A program made the translations under genes and the position numbers. From JAZKBN01 sp040388605 (lineage in GTDB: Bacteria > Bacteroidota > Bacteroidia > Cytophagales > Flexibacteraceae), in the NCBI GenBank assembly GCA_040388605.1, contig JAZKBN010000025.1, positions 1 through 63,824 of the forward strand: 63,824 nt of DNA. The letters are read 5' to 3'. The notes beneath the pieces are model-generated. The model was not told the DNA's origin, searched no databases, and worked only from the letters and a program-made list of their open reading frames with translations. Positions 9,901 to 21,850 of the stretch are shown one piece after another (the stretch's first letter is position 1; each line of letters starts with the position of its first letter).

Positions 9901-12900
9901 ATGTGAAGCGTTTTGCGGTAGCTATTGCCAATATAAGTGGCTCTAACAGCTCAATCAGCCGTTACTACGCCGTAACCGATAGTTTCGGAAGCCATACCGC
10001 AACAGCCGTAACACTTGCCTACGACCCTGCCGAATTGGGCGCCAACACAGAGACAAGCCCTGATATTACGCTTATGACCAGCACAGCCGGGTCGGCAACC
10101 ACTGTACCTTATTCTGTTACCACATCTACGGGGACTGTAATTTCAGGCTTCCCGCACAGCGTAAGCATAGGCAGCTTCCTGTTCAGCACCACCACCACAT
10201 TCATGACCGGCGGCAACGCCAGCAACTCATATATTACCCAGGCCGACGGTGATTGGAACACCGGCGCAACCTGGGCCGGCGGCGTTGTTCCGCCTTCATC
10301 TGCAGCGGTTACCATTGCGCACGTAGTAACGCTTGCTGCCACGGCCACCCAAGCTACCACCACAATTGGCAGCGGACATTCACTTACCATAGGTACCGGC
10401 GCTGTGCTTACAGTTTCTTCAGGCGGAACGCTGATTAACAACAGCAGCTCTAACATAGGTGTTGGCACAATTACTTTTGCCGGAAACGCAACCATATCGG
10501 GCAGCGTTTCATTGCCTGTTTCAGGTATTCTTGATGCCGGCGGATATGCTATTACAATAAGCACTGCTCCTACCATTTCATCGGGCGGCGTATTGCGTAT
10601 GACAGCCGGCTCTACACTGAGCGCGGCGCCGACTTACGCAACCGGCTCAACGCTTGAGTACGCCGGTACGGTTAATTATTCCGTATCAGGTTTCGGAAAC
10701 GAATGGAGCAATGTTGCAACAACAGCTTCACCCGGTTCGGGCCAGCCTTATAATGTAACCATTGCTTCGGGCACCATGACATGGTCAACGGTTAACCAGA
10801 ATAAAGCCATACCGGGAACACTTACCATTGCATCAGGCGCAACATTAGTAACCGGTAACACTGCCACATTATGTATTGCAGGAAATTGGGTAAACAACGG
10901 CACCTATAATCAAACACGTACTCAGATTCAGTTTACAGCCACAGGGGGCACTCAAACTATAAGCAAATCAAGCGGTGCAGAATCTTTTGGTGCTTTAAGA
11001 ATTAACAGCGCCGGTACCGTTCAGCTGGCATGCTCGCTAACAGTAGTTGGTGCCAACATTACCAACCTTTACCTTGCCGGAACAGGTGCACTTGATTTGA
11101 ACGGTAATAACCTTACCTGCCAGTCAGCATTTGACTTTACTATGAACTCAGGAAGTACAGGTAAGGTAACAAACAGCGGTGCGGCAGCATCGGTATTCTT
11201 TACAACAAATGCCGCAACAGTCTTCGGCGGCGCAACAACTGCCTTTACTTTTGATCCGAATATAACAGTAAATATTGCCGACGGTATTACCCTGCAACCT
11301 AACGCTCCCGGCCTTGTAATCAAAGGCGGTCTTAACCTGAACACTTCGGGTGCATTCCTGGGCAGCACCACTGCTTTACTTACCATTGACGGCAGCGGAA
11401 CCATTTCGCCTTTGCGTTTCAGCGGAAACTTTAACCTGGGTAAATTAACCCTTACCCATACCGGCGATATTCAGCTGGCAACCGCGCTTACCCTGAACAG
11501 CGTTTCAGGTAACGCCCTCGGCCTGAGCACCTGTAACCTTGACATAAACGGAAACGTGCTAACCCTGGCGAAAAACGCAGTGGTAGGTACAGAAACCGCA
11601 ACCGTTCGCATTACAAACACGGGCAGCACAACAACAGGTTACGTAGCCACCAAGGCCGACATGACCGGCTCGGCAATTAACGTAGGCAACCTGGGCATAA
11701 CCATTACGGCGCCTTCATCGGTTCTGCTGGTAAGGAGATATGCAACATCGGTGAGCAATGTGGCCGGAGCAGGAACCACTTCCTTAACCCGCTATTTTAC
11801 TGTAGCCGACAGTTTCGGAACTGTAACCGCAACCGCAGTTAAATTCTCTTACATAGGAAGCGGCGGCACAAGCGAGCTGAACGGTAACCTTGAAAACAAG
11901 CTGAACGTATTCACAGGCACCTCTAATGTTGGTCCCTTAGCTGCGAACGCTGTTACTGCCACTGATTTGGTGAGCACATTCCACAGCGTAAGCATGGGTT
12001 CTATGGCTTTAAGCACTACAACCTCTTATATAACTGCGGCCGCCAGCGATGTGTATTTCACCTTCCAGGTAGGCGATTGGAATACAGGCTCTACATGGGT
12101 CGGCGGTTTGGTTCCGCCTTCTTCGGGCCTTGCAAGTATTGGCCATGCTATTACCCTGATTGGTTCGGCTACAATTAATACGGCAACGGTTTCTGCCGGC
12201 TCATTAACAATAGGCGGCGCGGGTACCCTTACCATACAATCAGGCGGTGCGCTTATTAATAACATTGGTTCTACTGCAAGCCTGGGTACCGGCGCAGTTA
12301 CTTTTGCAGGAGCGGCAAGTATTTCCGGTACAAATTCTTTCAGCATTGGTAACCTGCTTCCGGCCGGCTACGCCATTACTTTCGGCTCTGCAGTACCTAC
12401 TGTTACCGGTAACCTGTATATGACAAGCGGAAGCACCCTGAGCGCTGCCCCTGTTTACGGATCGTTATCTACATTGGTTTATGCGGAAACCGTTACCCCG
12501 GGCAATGAATGGACCGCAACTACCCAAACTTCTGCGGCCGGTTGCCCCAATAACGTAACAGTTAATCCCGGCTTCACGGTTACACTGCCATCCGGCGGCG
12601 GTAATTCAAGGGCGCTTAACGGAACCCTGACTATAACTGCGGGCGGGGCATTTACCTTGAGCGCAACAACCAACAATACTTTCAGGCTGCAAAATTTTGT
12701 AAACCAAAATAACGACGGCTCAGGCTTCACAACTTCTAACCGTACCGTTATTTTCTCTGGCAGCGCACAAAGCACACTGTTCACCGGCACCTTAGGCCAG
12801 TCTTTCGATATTGTAAATGTGAGCAACAGCAACGGCCTGCAATTGACAGGCGGCAACATTACAATCAGGAGCAACAACACGCTGATACTCACCTTGGGCA

Positions 12901-15900
12901 ATGTAACCCGCACCGCCTCACAGGATATTGTAATCAGCAATAACGCAGGNNNNNNNNNNCTCCCTTCCTGAACGTGGCAAATGATATTAACTATTTTGGC
13001 TCAACAGCTTACATAACCGGTCCGGAGCTTTCCGTAATAAATGCCAATACAGCGGTTAACATACAGAACACCGGCGGTGTAACCCTGGGTGCAAACGTAG
13101 GTACCAACGCCAATGTTGGTTCAATTTACCTTGGTAAGTCAGATGCCACCGTTGCCACCTTCCTGAACCCCGGCAACTTCACCGTTTACGGCGGCACTTT
13201 CCGCCAATACGGAAATACTACGCTCAATATCACCAACACCCTGGGTGTGGGCGCTTCTTTACAAAGCACAACCAAGATATTCTTCCCTACTTCATCTGTT
13301 GTATTCAAGGCAGGTGTAAACCAAAGCTTCGGCGCTACTGCAAGCCTGACCACAAGCATGGCTAATGCCTCGGTTTCAACTGCAACTTCGGGCACCAACC
13401 TTACTTTGGATGCTGATGTTAAAGTGAGAAACTTCACAGTAGCTTCCGGAACCACATTTAACGGCTCAGACGGAACTGCGCATACCATTACCCTTTCAGA
13501 CTCAGGCGCATTCACAGTGTCTGGTACATTCACTCCTGCCTTAGGCACCATTGCTTTTGCAGGCGGAGTTGGAACCGGAACGGTAACCGGCGCTTCAACC
13601 TTCTATGGCTTAAATGTTTCGGGTACAGTTTCTTTGGCAACAATTCCGACTATAAACGGTACGCTTACCCTGAATTCAGGGTACTCAATTAACAGGGTGC
13701 CTGTTTACGGCAGCAGCTCAACTTTGGCTTATGTTGGTGTAAGCGCCCCCGGCGCTGAATGGACTGCAACAGCAGACGGCGCAGCGGGCAGTGCCCGACC
13801 AAATAACGTAAGCATTCTCAGCGGTTCGCTCACTTTAGGTGGTGCAAGGTCGGCAGCGGGCGGCGTTTCAATTGCCGTTGGCGCAACTTTCGCCCTCAAT
13901 GCAAGCTCAGGTGATTTGTACCTTCGCGGAGACTTTACAAACAATGGCACCTTCACAGGTAATAACCGTGCTGTTCGTTTTAACGGAACATCAACACAAT
14001 CGGTGGCAGGAACGGCATCAATAAGCATTCCTTACCTGCTTATTGAAAATACCGGCAATGTGAAGCTGATGCGTGCCCTTACCCTAAGCGGTTCCGGCGG
14101 AAGCCCCTTGCAATTCGCAAGCTCAGGCAATCTTGATTTGAACGATTTCACGGTAACGCTTTCAAACGGAACCTCAGGCATTAAAGTAACAAGTACCGGA
14201 GGTTTAACTAACAGCGGCGTTGCAACAGGTACAGTATCGGTTAATGCTGACTATAACCTTGATTTTGCCAATACACAAACCCTCACTGTCGGTACAGGCG
14301 TTAACTTCTCAGTAGCAAACGGCACCACATTCAGCCTGAACAGCCGTAACATGACCGTAAATGGTGAGCTTACCCTGAACGGCAGCGCTGTTATAGGTGT
14401 AGGTGGTACACCTACTTACATTGTGTACGGCAGCGCTTCGAACCTGGCTTATGCTTCTTACAGCGGAAGCCTTGGTAACGAATGGACGCGCAACACTGCA
14501 AGCGGCGTTATAGGAACCGATGCGGGCTTCCCGAACAATGTAATAGTACGTGGCGGAACCCTTACCACCCCGGGCGCCGACAGGTACCTGAACGGTAACT
14601 TCGGAATAAGCTCAGGTGCAACCTTTGTTCAAGCCAACGGCGGCGATTTATATATGGGCGGAAGCTGGGCCGATACAGGCACATTCAGCCAGAACAGCCA
14701 GCAAATAGTTCGCTTTATTGGCACGGGCACACAAACCGTTTACAAATCAGGGGGCGAAACTTTTGTTGGTTTTGCTGTTGGTGGCAGCGGTACAGTTAAG
14801 CTGCTCAGCAATTTAACAGTGAATACAAGCGCATCGCGCAGGCCTTTCCAGTTAACAGGCACAGGAAACCTTGATTTGAACGGCTTTACCCTGAACGTAA
14901 CAGGCGTAAGCAGCACAGGTGCAAACGGTATATTAACAAGCTCTGCCGGTGGTGTAACCAACAGCAGCGGAACATTGGGCATTGTGAACATCAGCACCAA
15001 TTCAAACAGGCTTGATGCCACTTCTTCTACTCCATTAACCATTGGCAGCAATGTTAACCTGAACATTTCAACCGGCAAAACGCTTGACCTTAACGGTAAG
15101 AACCTGGTAATAAACGGAGGCCTTTCATTTACAGGTACAGGCGCATTTGTTGGTAACTCTGTTTCATCGTTAACAATAGGCACCGGAACCGGCACAGTTG
15201 ACCCTCTTACTTTCAGCGGAACATCTGCCCTTTCAAGCCTTACAATTAACCGCAGCGGCACAACAGTAAAATCTGCAGGCAACCTTTCTTTAGGAACCGG
15301 TGCAGGCGCACTTACTCTAACCGCAGGCAGCTTCGATATCAACGGCTTTAACCTTACCCTTGGTACAGGCGGAACAGTTGTTGGTGAATCGGCTGTAAAC
15401 CAATTATTAAATACAGGTGCGGCCACTGCTTATGTGCAGGGCGCTGCCACAGTGAACGGTTCGCCGGTAAATATTGGCGGTCTGCATATAACCGTTGACG
15501 GTACAAGCCTGGGCACAATAACTGCAAAGCGCTTCTTTAACACAGCACTTGATTTGGTTACAACCAATTCAGTAACCCGCTACTACACCTTGGCAGCTGC
15601 AGGCAATGTATCGGCTTCGGCTATAACATTTGGCTATTTAGCTTCTGAATTGAACGGAAACACCGAATCGGCCCCTATACTGAATGTATATTCGGGAACA
15701 TCGGCAGCGGCCTGTACTACATTCAGTACATCAACAGGTTCTGTTACTTCAGGTTTCCCGCATACAATCAGCCAGGGTACTTTGGCGCTCAGCACCACCC
15801 CTACATTTATTACCGCCGGCAACCCGCCGATAGTTTACGTAACCGCACAAGCCGGCGATTGGAATACGGCAAGCACTTGGGCAGGCGGCATTGTACCGGC

Positions 15901-18900
15901 TAACCCCGCTACAGTAACCATTAACCACGCCATTACCCTGAACGGAAGCGCAACCGGCGCATTTGTAACCCTTGGCGGAAGCGGCGCTTTAAACATAGGC
16001 GGTGCAGGAGCATTATCTGTTATAAATAATGGCCTTATCAGCAATGGCGGAACTGCATCAATGGGAAGCGGCACAATCAGCTTCAGCGGAAACGGAACAT
16101 TACGCGGTTCAACATCTGCAAGTCTTGGTAACCTGACTTTGGGTTCAGGCACACTGAGCCTGACTACTGTTCCAACCGTAACAGGGACTTTATCTTTAGG
16201 TACTAATTCAGTGCTGAGCGTATCGCCGATATTTGGCTCTTCATCTGTTCTGAAATATACCGGCACAAACACACCTTCGGTTGAATGGACATCCACAAGC
16301 GCAGGCACTGTAGGTGCAGGCCACCCGGCTTCTGTTTTGGTGGCATCAGGCGCAACCCTGAATATGCCTTCAACAACCCGTGCCCTTGAAGGCAGCCTGA
16401 GCATAGACGGTACAATGAATATGAACGCCACATCAGGCGACATAATCATAGGCGGCTCTTTCACTAACTCAGCCGGAAGCGCTGCATTCGTGCAGAACGG
16501 GAGGTTGGTTACTTTCAGCGGCACCACACCGTCTGTTATTAATACAACCGGCGGCCAAACCTTCTCAACCTTGGTTGTAAGCAATACCGGCGGCTTAACA
16601 CTGCAAAGCGACGTAACTGTATCCGGCAGCCTTACTGCTACCTCGGGAACTATATCTCGTAACAGTACAGAAGCCCTGAACATTGGTTCGTCAGCAACAT
16701 TAAACATGAACGGCGGCAGCCTTGCCTTCGGCCCGACTTACGCCTCAGGGGCTACGCTTTATTATGGCGGCAGCAGCCCTGTTACAACAAGCACCGAGGT
16801 TAGCAGTTTAACTTCAGGAACCACTGTAACCGTGGCTAACCCGGGCAATGTTACCCTTGGCTCTAATATCACTGCCGGTAATATGACTGTGAGCAGCGGT
16901 GCGGGTCTTGTTTTCGGAAACAACAGCTTCAGCGGAACAGGAACTTTCACTAACATCGGCGGTACCCTTTACATCAGCGGAAGCGGCGGTGTTTCAGCAG
17001 CCGTTGCGGCAAGCGGAACGCGCACATTCACATCAGGCACCATTATATTCAACAGCGGTACGGCTCAGAATCTTGGCAGAGGCAGCTTAAGCACAACTGC
17101 TTTAGCAACAACCGCCATCACTGTAGCCAACTCAGGTACCAACCTTACCCTTGACAGCAGCATTACCGTGGCAAGTCTTGCCATTGCATCCGGCACTACC
17201 TTCACCGGTACCGATGGCCTGCGCCGCAACCTCACTGTTTCTTCAGGCGGTTACCTGCAAAACAACGGCACATTCGTTGGCGGAAACTACGGAAGGGTTA
17301 TAGGAGCGGGAGCACTTGATTTAACCGGCGCAAATCCAATTGCATTCAGCAGCCTTTATATCAGCGGTGCGCTTAATTTCAGTTCAGGACTTCAGCCTAT
17401 TGTGAACGACCTTTTCAGGATTAATGGTGGTGGCTATGTAAATGCTAATACCATTACTTACGGCAGCAATTCAACATTGCAGTATAACGCCACTTATTCA
17501 TTATTCAATGAATGGACAGCAACAACCGACGGCGCAGCCGGTTCGGGCAGGCCAAATAATGTAACTGTTCTAAACGGTACCCTATCTATGCCGGCAACCA
17601 GCCGTGCAGCTGCAGGAAATGTAACTGTTAACACAGGTACCACATTGGCCTTAAATGCCACTTCCGGCGACTTATTCCTCCGTGGTAACTGGACCAATAA
17701 CGGCACCTTTACCAATAACGACCGCGCGGTTTGGTTCACAGGAACCAATAGCCAAAGCATTAACACTGCCGATTCCTTTGCATACCTGCTGGTTTCAAAA
17801 GCAAGCGGAACAGTTAGCCTGGCTGCCGACATCAGCATTACCGGTACTGCCAACGGCGGGTTGCAATTGCTTAACGATGGCGATATTGATCTTAACAACC
17901 ATAAGATTACAATGAATGCCCTTACAGGCAGCATTTTAGCCGGCGGAACAGGGGGCGGTACGGTTCGTACAATCGGCGGTACAGGTACTGTTGAATTGGG
18001 CGGCGGTTTAAGTGCGCATAAATCTGTTACCAATGCAAGCGGCAGAACGCTCACCTTCGGGCCGAATGTAACGGTGGCTATTAAAGGCGGCTTTAACTTC
18101 GGTACAGGGCCTTCGCTGATTAACGGCACACTTAAAATGGCAGCCCTTGGATACGTGGAAACACATGAGCCAAGCTACGGTGTGGGTTCCACATTGCTTT
18201 ACGATAACGGAAGCTCATACACCCAAACCATTGAATGGGCCGATGCCACTGTTTACCATATTACAGTTGCTGCAGGCACTACGGTTACCCTGAGCAGCAC
18301 TCCACGCAGCATGGCAGGTAATTTAACCATTTCAGGTGCAGGCGCTGTGCTTGATATGAACAATCAAAACCAGACCCTTACAGTAGGCGGAAATCTTGAT
18401 GTTAACAGCGGCGGCAGCCTGCTGCTTGGCACAGTTGCCGGCGGCGATTTGGTGCTGAACGGCAACTTTACCCTTAACGGCGGTACCTTTGATAATAACA
18501 GCCGCGCTGTTTACTTCAGCGGTACAGGTGCACAGGCAATTGATATGACCGGCGCAACAAGCGGTTTCCATTACCTGCGTGTTAACAAAGCTTCAGGAAC
18601 CTTAACACTGAACTCAGCCCTTGTGCTTGATCGCGATGGAGATGTATCTCAGCCTGTGGCCGATTTGCAGGTAATGGCGGGTACCCTGAACCTGAATAAC
18701 CAGGCAATTACTAAGGCTGCCGGAACTTCAATTGCCCTGCTTCGTGTAACTGGCGGTGTGCTTAAGCCTGCCGGAACGTCACTTTCCGCAAGCTTCGACC
18801 GTTTCAGCAACAGCGCAACGCTAAGCGATTATACGGATTACATGGCCATTAACGGGCGTGTTGCTTACGGTACTAATTCGAACAATATGTTCTCCGGCTT

Positions 18901-20281
18901 AAGCTACAAGGATGTTTGGGTTGAGCCTACTGCTACGCTTACCGTTACAGGCAATACAACTATCCGCGATTCATTGTACCTGCCATCGGCCAGCACATTG
19001 GCCTTCGGTAATAACACGGCAACATTATCGGTTCAAAATGTGCTGAACCTGAACGGTACAGTTTCTGCGGGAACAGCCGGCGGCGTTTTAGCGCTTGACG
19101 GAAGTTCTGCACAATCAGTTGTGGCAAGCTCAACCGGCAGCGTTCAGAACCTGACAGTAAACAATACCTCAAACGCAGTAGTTACCGGCTTGTTGAAAAT
19201 CAACGGTAAGCTGCTTATCACGAACGGCTTCTTAAGCACTGCCGGTTCTTCTGATTTCGTTCAGCTTGAAACCGGGTCAGATGTTACTGAAAGCACAACT
19301 GCTTACGTTTTCGGTAACCTGAAAACCACCGAGGTGCTGAACACCGATGCAACCACCTTCAAAGGCATGGGTCTTGCCCTGAGTGCCGGTTCCGATCTTG
19401 ATACTGTTGTTGTGATTCGCCACAGCGGTTCTCCGCTAAACGGAAATGCTGCCGACGGTATGAGCGCTAACACAGGCATCAGTCGCTGGTGGAGCATTAC
19501 CCCATCGCTTCAGCCTGCAGCACCTGATCGTAACCTAACCCTTACATGGCCTGCGCTTGAAGATAATGGTCGTGATGTAAGCCATACCCAGGTTTATACC
19601 CGCCCTACAAGCTCTGATCCATGGGCCAAGAAAAACTGGTTCCGCGATGCTTCGGGCACTAACCCGCGTACCACTACGGTAAACGCCGTAGCCCACTTCA
19701 GCGATTGGACCATCAGCGATGACCTGAACCCCTTGCCTGTTGAAATGCTCAGCTTCACCGGCAGCAGCAAAGGCAAAGGAGCAGCATACCTTAACTGGAC
19801 TACAGCCAACGAGTTTAATAACGCAGGCTTCGCTATAGAGCGTTCAGAAAACGGTAAAGAGTTCAGCCGCTTAGGCTTTGTAGCCGGTGCCGGCGACAGC
19901 CGTACAATACGCAACTACAACTTTACCGATAACAGCTTTACTGCCGATGCTTATTACCGCCTGCGTCAAACCGATAAAGACGGTAAAGAGACCCTGAGCA
20001 AAGTAATATTCATCAGTGTGAAAGCCACGCGCATGGTATTCAGCGTAGCTCCTAACCCCGGCCGCGATAACTTCCGTCTCATAACCGATGGCCCGGTTAA
20101 TGACATTCAACAGCTTACAATTACTGATTTAGCCGGTAAAAACGTGCTCAGCGCAAGCGGCACAATGGCAGAGCTTGAAATTTGGCTGAACAATGAAATG
20201 GCAGGCAAACCTGCCGGATTATACAGCATCAGGCTTCTTGGTACAGATGGTGTTCAGGCCATTAAACTCGTAAAAGAATAA
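3954..20281 (+). CDS. giant T9SS-secreted modular repeat protein (gap-split)
   Basis: At least about 5,400 residues, interrupted by a 10-N gap. It appears as two frames because the placeholder length does not keep phase: the upstream frame is open into the gap, and the downstream frame is open from the gap (before the GTG at 12974) to 20281. ATG 3954 is preferred over TTG 3948; it opens a signal peptide ending near ISSANAQ. After an N-terminal domain, the protein has five DWNTGSTW-type, G8-like modules (near nt 4761, 7611, 10250, 12070, 15850). Between them lie many beta-helix-like segments, including at least nine copies of a YGSxSTLxY...EWT...GxPxNV unit, and four SRYYT...SGFPHSVSIG domains. 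It ends with LPVEMLSFTG, a fibronectin-like stretch and a T9SS type A sorting domain (SVAPNPGRDNFRL to the end). It is probably surface-attached, either adhesin-like or polysaccharide-binding. No catalytic motif is seen. Confidence 0.85.
12950..12959. other. 10-N assembly gap inside the giant gene
   Basis: For the flanking frames to join, the true gap length must be 2 modulo 3, so the 10-N figure is a placeholder. Because it falls in highly repetitive coding sequence, a collapsed repeat is possible. Confidence 0.9.
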
Positions 20282-20306
20282 TTATTTTCTGTATTATCTG
20301 AAATTG

Positions 20307-20333
20307 AAAAACCCTGCTTTGGCAGGGTTTTTT
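20307..20333 (+). terminator. terminator of the giant gene
   Basis: AAACCCTGC pairs with GCAGGGTTT across a TTTG loop, and the T tract continues. It lies 26 nt after the stop codon. Confidence 0.85.
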
Positions 20334-20408
20334 GTTTGAGGTACCAGAAGAGTTTATCGGTCAGTTATTGTCGCTGCATAATAATTTCGTTGCCGGACTC
20401 CAAAGCAT

Positions 20409-20792
20409 TTACTTGGATAGATAAGATTTCAGGGTACTTAGATCACGCCTTGTTTCTACAGCGGTACTTTCTGTTACATGATACTCTTTGTAACGCGCAT
20501 CCATACATCGGTCATAAAGCCGCCTGTATACCGATGAGCATGCCGGCAGGTGCCTTCTTACAAGGTAAATGGTGCCACTGTGTTTATTGTAGCCCATTCT
20601 TTTAAGTATTTTACCATAGTATTCATTAAAATCAGCATACGTGTTCCCTTCTTCTGTTCGCGGAAAAAGCTCATGCTGAACAAAGTGCAATGCAGAATAG
20701 AATGCAGTGGTTATTACCCAGTCGTTGTATTTTTTTGTCGACAGCAGGAAGTCATATAGCTCTTCATTGTGCAGAGCATGGGCTTTTTTCAT
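20409..20792 (-). CDS. HEPN-domain protein with R-x4-H motif
   Basis: 127 residues, almost entirely helical. The helix NDWVITTAFYSALHFVQHEL (about 23-42) and the later YLVRRHLPACSSVYRRLYDRCMDARY region match HEPN-superfamily proteins. Residues R100-YKEY-H105 form the R-x4-6-H motif that defines the RNase active site of many HEPN toxins and defence effectors. The upstream gene on the same strand ends 3 nt before this start, so the two are co-transcribed. The canonical MNT nucleotidyltransferase antitoxin is absent; the partner is a different, unrecognised protein. RNase activity is inferred from the motif alone. The gene converges on the terminator of the giant T9SS gene. Confidence 0.65.
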   Translation of the reverse strand: MKKAHALHNEELYDFLLSTKKYNDWVITTAFYSALHFVQHELFPRTEEGNTYADFNEYYGKILKRMGYNKHSGTIYLVRRHLPACSSVYRRLYDRCMDARYKEYHVTESTAVETRRDLSTLKSYLSK

Positions 20793-20795
20793 ACA

Positions 20796-21272
20796 TTAAC
20801 TGAGCGTATGCTTAAATGTGAATCCATCGGCACGAACCGCTGCTTCATTAAAATACTCGTCGGAGCCGCAAAGCGATACTAAAAATCGATAATCATTAGA
20901 TTCATGCTTTGTTTCAAACTCAGAAATAAAATCATAAGCGCTCAAAACGCGTCTGCTTTCAAACTCTGAAGCAGGCAATACTATTAAGTAGATAAAATTA
21001 TTAACCGCTTCTATTTTCAGAAATGCTGAAACAGGATTAAAATCATGGTCCTTTAAGTAGTTAATCAATTCCTGGGTCAGCTTTCCGGATAAGTTGATAT
21101 GTGACTTTAGCCTGTCCAGCATTGCTTTGCGGCCTTGGCTTAATCCTGCTTTCTTTCCCTGCAAATACGCATCAATTAGGTTGTCGTTCGTATACTCTTC
21201 AGAATAAAAACCATTCCCCGAAAAAGGCGGTTTTTGATTTTCAGCAGCGGATATTTCTTTTAAAGCGCTCAT
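20796..21272 (-). CDS. uncharacterised protein, partner of HEPN protein
   Basis: 158 residues from ATG 21272 (MSALKEISAAE). A longer frame starts at 21347, but it would begin upstream of the -7 box at 21289-21296, so the shorter start is preferred. I do not recognise the family. The first half is helical and charged (NLIDAYLQGKKAGLSQGRKAM). The second half looks alpha/beta: strand IYLIVLP, helix SAYDFISEFETKH, strand YRFLVSLCG. No nucleotidyltransferase GS-x-D-x-D motif, helix-turn-helix or signal peptide is visible. It precedes the HEPN gene by 3 nt, the usual antitoxin-first order. An antitoxin or regulator role is plausible but unproven. Confidence 0.6.
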   Translation of the reverse strand: MSALKEISAAENQKPPFSGNGFYSEEYTNDNLIDAYLQGKKAGLSQGRKAMLDRLKSHINLSGKLTQELINYLKDHDFNPVSAFLKIEAVNNFIYLIVLPASEFESRRVLSAYDFISEFETKHESNDYRFLVSLCGSDEYFNEAAVRADGFTFKHTLS

Positions 21273-21288
21273 TGTTGTAGTGTCTATA

Positions 21289-21296
21289 CAAATATA
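21289..21296 (-). promoter_or_regulatory. -7 box of the HEPN cassette
   Basis: On the minus strand TATATTTG fits TAnnTTTG and lies 16 nt before ATG 21272, giving a very short leader. It supports the shorter start for the first gene. Confidence 0.5.
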
Positions 21297-21802
21297 ATAA
21301 CATCTCAAGACTAATCTAAATTCCAAAGGAGCAGTCTTAACAACCAATACCTTATTCCCTCCGTTTCCGGCGCTTTATTCGGCTGCTAAAATACCCGGTC
21401 CTCAGCCTTCGTTTTTGCCTTATAACATGTCTTCTTCCAGCCGCATATCATAACAAATCCCCCGGCAATTCACCGACCTAAGCATGTCATTAAAGACAAG
21501 CCGCACCGCTGCTCTAACAGGATTAAGTCTGCTGATTGTCTGCATCTGCGGGTATCATTAACCTGCCTTGGAAAGCAAACCTATATGGTGAATTACTTTG
21601 CTGCAGGCATCAGCGCTCAGCTTGATTACCTCATATAAACAGACGAGGCAGAGATATCATGGCTCAACAGGCCGGTTCTTTATAAAGTGAAAATTTTTGA
21701 GATGCTATCTGCCGGAAATGGCATTTGAATGTCGAAGAACGGGAGCATTACCGAAAGAGAGGTAAGCGAGCAGGAGTTATAAATAGCTACAGGGAAATAT
21801 AA

Positions 21803-21827
21803 CAAAAAAGCCGGGCATTCGCCCGGC
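21803..21827 (-). terminator. terminator of the DUF922 gene
   Basis: On the minus strand GCCGGGC-gaat-GCCCGGC is followed by TTTTTTGTT, 24 nt beyond the stop codon. Confidence 0.85.
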
Positions 21828-21850
21828 CCATACACCTGCTGCAAAGCCAA

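Larger units (their letters stand above)
21273..21850. other. 578-nt gap: divergent promoter area, no gene seen
   Basis: It contains the HEPN cassette -7 box (21289-21296, minus) and, at the far end, the terminator of the DUF922 gene (21803-21827, minus). In between are only short stop-broken frames, including a 17-codon ATG frame near 21730; none looks like a conserved gene. Confidence 0.5.

Noticed and set aside
12974..20281. A separate gene starting with GTG at 12974
   Set aside because: The frame is open upstream to the N gap and continues the same repeat modules; it is the 3' part of the giant gene.
3954..20281. CRISPR-like or short tandem repeat array in the repetitive region
   Set aside because: The repeats are coding modules of irregular spacing inside a long open frame, not short direct repeats with spacers.
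21730..21790. Short ATG frame (17 codons) near the DUF922 terminator
   Set aside because: Too short, no similarity recognised, and followed by stop codons; possibly a decayed remnant but not supportable.
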